NCBI GenBank assembly: GCA_028277485.1
Contig: JANQGE010000002.1
Location: 1 to 6,907 of the forward strand
Length of the DNA: 6,907 nucleotides
Reading direction: 5' to 3'
DNA from: Chlorobium sp.
GTDB lineage: Bacteria; Bacteroidota; Chlorobiia; Chlorobiales; Chlorobiaceae
Both the position numbers and the translations under genes were made by a program. A model generated the notes under the pieces. It was not told where the DNA came from. It made no database searches and saw only the letters and a program-made list of their open reading frames with translations. Below are positions 5,333-6,907 of this stretch, piece after piece. How positions within the stretch are numbered: the first letter of the stretch is position 1; each line of letters starts with the position of its first letter.

Positions 5333-6295
5333 ATGAAAAAGCTGTTGCTTACGCTGTTTCTTTTGGCAGTCCTGCTGCCGCAGTTGCATGCAGGAGAGGT
5401 TGTATTGAAAACCGCTCGGGGAGTACTGTACGGTACACAGGAAGTCCCGCCGGCAGGCCGGGACGGAGATTCTGTCCCTGTAGTGTTGATAATCTCCGGT
5501 TCAGGACCGACCGACAGGGATGGCAATTCCTCTTTATTATCCGGTAAAAACAACAGCTTGAAATATTTTGGCGAGGAACTGGCGAGAAACGGCATTGCTT
5601 CATTCAGGTATGATAAGCGGGGCATCGGGAAAAGTGCAGCTTCGATGATACAGGAAAAGGACTTGCGACTCGAAACCTATATCGAGGACGCGGAGGCCTG
5701 GGTTGATTTTTTGAGAAGTGAGAAGAAGTATTCCGGAATTTTTATTGCAGGCCATAGTGAAGGTTCCCTGATCGGGATGATTGCGGCCCGCCATGCCGAT
5801 GTTGACGGATTTATTTCGCTGGCCGGGGCAGGAAGACCTGCGCAGGATCTCATTATCCATCAGTTGAAACATAAACTTTCCCCGGATCTTGTCACGGAAG
5901 CCGGGCGAATTATTGATGCGTTGAAGAGCGGCAAGACGGTCAAGTCACCCCCTCCGGCATTGAAGGCATTGTTCAGAGAGAGTGTGCAGCCTTACCTGAT
6001 GTCATGGTTCAGATATGATCCGGCAAAAGAAATCAATACATTGCAGTGTCCTGTTCTCATTGTTCAGGGGACAACCGACCTGCAGGTGTCTGTTGATGAT
6101 GCGGAAATGCTGCAAGAGGGTAACAGGAAAGCCAGACTGTGTATCATAGAGGGGATGAACCATGTGCTCAAGGAGGTGTCCGGGGACCTGCAGCAACAAC
6201 TGGTATCGTACGGTGATCCGTCGTTGCCGGTTTCAGGTGAATTGATCCGTGAAATTTCTGGTTTTGTCTGGTCTGTTCAAGAGGACAGGCTCTGA
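5333..6295 (+). CDS. Secreted alpha/beta hydrolase (serine hydrolase)
   Basis: This 320-residue protein has a clear signal peptide (MKKLLLTLFLLAVLLPQLHA, cut after residue 20), so it acts in the periplasm or outside. The mature part is an alpha/beta hydrolase. SGSGPTDRDGN (55-65) forms the oxyanion-hole region. FRYDKRGIGKS (91-101) follows. The nucleophile elbow GHSEGS (140-145) contains Ser142. Asp249 (GTTDLQ) is the likely acid, and His277 (GMNHVLK) completes the triad. All three catalytic residues are present. Such proteins are esterases or peptidase-S9-like enzymes, often annotated only by fold; the substrate cannot be told. No Shine-Dalgarno motif precedes the ATG, but the signal peptide fixes the start. 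The 23 bases between terminator A and the ATG leave no room for a promoter, so expression must come through or from unit A. No terminator follows; a 142-bp palindromic element begins 14 bases past the stop. Confidence 0.92.
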   Translation: MKKLLLTLFLLAVLLPQLHAGEVVLKTARGVLYGTQEVPPAGRDGDSVPVVLIISGSGPTDRDGNSSLLSGKNNSLKYFGEELARNGIASFRYDKRGIGKSAASMIQEKDLRLETYIEDAEAWVDFLRSEKKYSGIFIAGHSEGSLIGMIAARHADVDGFISLAGAGRPAQDLIIHQLKHKLSPDLVTEAGRIIDALKSGKTVKSPPPALKALFRESVQPYLMSWFRYDPAKEINTLQCPVLIVQGTTDLQVSVDDAEMLQEGNRKARLCIIEGMNHVLKEVSGDLQQQLVSYGDPSLPVSGELIREISGFVWSVQEDRL

Positions 6296-6308
6296 AAGGC
6301 ACCTTAAT

Positions 6309-6450
6309 GGGCACCTCTATTTATTTATTTCGCGCTTCAATTGCATCGTTGAGCGGTGCTCGAAATCCTCATGTACTCTATGTACACTCCGGTTTCTGCG
6401 CTCCGTTCGCCTCGCTCTTGAACCGCTCATGACAATAAATAGAGGCGCCC
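6309..6450 (+). repeat. 142-bp palindromic element, copy 2 (complete)
   Basis: The ends are inverted repeats: GGGCACCTCTATTTATT (6309-6325) and AATAAATAGAGGCGCCC (6434-6450), with 16 of 17 positions complementary. The core 6354-6406 is identical to 6809-6861 over 53 bases, and both elements are 142 bp long with no gaps between them. A second stem forms from 6332-6344 and 6414-6426 (10 of 13). There is no coding frame and no clear target duplication (TTAAT on the left, TGATT on the right). It is probably a MITE or a large REP-like hairpin. AGGCACCT just outside the left end (6297-6304) looks like a second copy of the repeat tip. Confidence 0.85.
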
Positions 6451-6477
6451 TGATTACTCTTCTTTGCAAACGAAAAT

Positions 6478-6600
6478 CGGAGATCGGGGTCGGTATCGGG
6501 TTTCGGGGTCGAATGGATTGCGGTGATTTCGATACCGCCGGCGAAGCACTTGTCACTGGTTTCTCGTCACTCGTCACTGTGCGGCAGCGCTGCGGGGTGC
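6478..6600. repeat. Degenerate hexamer repeat block, copy 2
   Basis: Bases 6478-6511 match 3715-3742 with one added hexamer (GTCGGT). Bases 6525-6547 (GATTTCGATACCG, CGGCGAAG) match the 3673-3698 module, but here it lies downstream rather than upstream. Three GTCACT units sit at 6552-6557, 6566-6571 and 6573-6578, and a palindrome GCAGCGCTGC at 6584-6593. CGGTATCG (6491-6498) and CGATACCG (6530-6537) can pair. The modules are thus shared with copy 1 in a shuffled order. No gene is seen. Confidence 0.6.
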
Positions 6601-6624
6601 TTTTATGTTTTTTGTTATTTTTAT

Positions 6625-6655
6625 TTTGTCTAAATAAGATAAAGTTATACATTGG
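6625..6655 (+). promoter_or_regulatory. Promoter of small-RNA-like unit B (TTTG-N19-TACATTGG)
   Basis: TTTG (6625-6628) and TACATTGG (6648-6655) are 19 bases apart, a one-mismatch fit to TTTG-N19-TAnnTTTG. The T-rich lead-in TTATTTTTATTTT matches that of unit A. The predicted start is near 6660. Confidence 0.55.
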
Positions 6656-6660
6656 TTGTT

Positions 6661-6732
6661 GTGGATACATTGTTCTATTCTTCGTTACTTTGTTCTTTCA
6701 GCCCCTTTGCGGACATGCAAAGGGGCTTTTTT
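6661..6732 (+). ncRNA. Candidate small RNA B, paralogue of A
   Basis: About 70 bases lie between the promoter and a strong terminator. The middle is pyrimidine-rich and unstructured (TACATTGTTCTATTCTTC at 6666-6683, then TTTGTTCTTTC) and aligns with unit A. There is no reading frame, and no gene follows within the window; a 142-bp element begins 31 bases after the terminator. An mRNA-leader explanation is therefore less likely here, which favours free small RNAs for the pair. The 5' end is inferred. Confidence 0.45.
6700..6732 (+). terminator. Strong intrinsic terminator of unit B
   Basis: AGCCCCTTTGC (6700-6710) pairs perfectly with GCAAAGGGGCT (6717-6727) around a 6-base loop, followed by T through 6732. 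The GCCCC/GGGGC part of the stem is shared with terminator A, while the top of the stem and the loop differ. Confidence 0.88.
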
Positions 6733-6743
6733 ATAGAGGTGTC
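6733..6743 (+). repeat. Isolated terminal repeat of the 142-bp element family
   Basis: ATAGAGGTGTC is one base off the right end of the element (ATAGAGGTGCC). It sits directly after terminator B, 20 bases before the next complete element, with no element body to its left. It may be a remnant of an earlier insertion, or it may pair with CACCTCTAT at 6767-6775. Confidence 0.5.
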
Positions 6744-6763
6744 TTGTGCGTTTTAATATTTCG

Positions 6764-6905
6764 GGGCACCTCTATTAATTTGTTACGCGACCCGAATACT
6801 TCGTTGGTCGGTGCTCGAAATCCTCATGTACTCTATGTACACTCCGGTTTCTGCGCTCCGTCCGCCTCGTACTCATGTCGCTCACGACAATTTATAGAGG
6901 TGCCC
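6764..6905 (+). repeat. 142-bp palindromic element, copy 3 (complete)
   Basis: The element runs from GGGCACCTCTAT (6764-6775) to ATAGAGGTGCCC (6894-6905), a perfect 12-base inverted terminal repeat. The inner stem arms are 6787-6799 and 6869-6881 (10 of 13 pair). It has the same orientation, length and core as 6309-6450, and its right 100 bases equal positions 1-100 except at three sites. The whole unit can fold into one long imperfect hairpin. It is non-coding. Confidence 0.88.
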
Positions 6906-6907
6906 TT

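Noticed and set aside
6301..6458. Target-site duplication around the 142-bp element
   Set aside because: The flanks TTAAT and TGATT do not match exactly, so no duplication can be claimed.
6552..6578. CRISPR-like array from the repeated GTCACT units
   Set aside because: Units are 6-7 bases with irregular spacing of 1-8 bases; no repeat-spacer structure.
1..6907. Composite transposon bounded by insertion sequences
   Set aside because: The flanking repeats are 142 bp, non-coding and in direct orientation, and no transposase or recombinase frame is present.

Overview
The window carries five convincing protein genes, all on the + strand. They are set in intergenic DNA rich in repeats, with two short transcription units that look like paralogous small RNAs. 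The lineage clue comes from promoters. Three independent sites (before the metal sensor gene and before both small-RNA units) have the form TTTG, exactly 19 bases, then TAnnTT. This is the -33/-7 promoter type known from Bacteroidetes and relatives. Together with an outer-membrane TonB-dependent receptor, it suggests a Gram-negative member of the Bacteroidetes/Chlorobi group. A green sulfur bacterium is my best guess, but the sequence does not prove it.

Layout. Positions 1-193 hold the right part of one copy of a 142-bp palindromic element, directly followed by a decayed copy. Positions 425-3661 hold a PchR-like AraC-family activator gene and a TonB-dependent receptor gene, the usual pairing of a ferric-siderophore-type regulator with the outer-membrane receptor it controls. 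Positions 3662-3840 hold a degenerate CGANNN/TCGGNN hexamer repeat that can fold into a long hairpin just past the receptor stop codon. Positions 3845-5044 are a two-gene metal-resistance operon: a CsoR/RcnR-family sensor with Cys-His-Cys ligands and an RcnA-type Ni/Co exporter. A promoter and an operator-like inverted repeat precede it.

Positions 5202-5309 are the first small-RNA-like unit (promoter, about 70 nt, strong terminator). It lies directly upstream of a secreted alpha/beta hydrolase gene (5333-6295). Positions 6309-6450 are an intact 142-bp element. Positions 6478-6600 are a second hexamer-type repeat block. Positions 6625-6732 are the second small-RNA-like unit. Positions 6764-6905 are another intact 142-bp element, which nearly closes the window.

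The genes fit a theme of metal handling at the envelope: regulated import of a metal chelate through the outer membrane, and regulated export of excess Ni/Co from the cytoplasm. The hydrolase may be unrelated to either. The most unusual signals are non-coding. One is the paralogous pair of short RNAs on either side of the hydrolase gene. The other is the 142-bp element, whose arms differ between copies but stay complementary within each copy.
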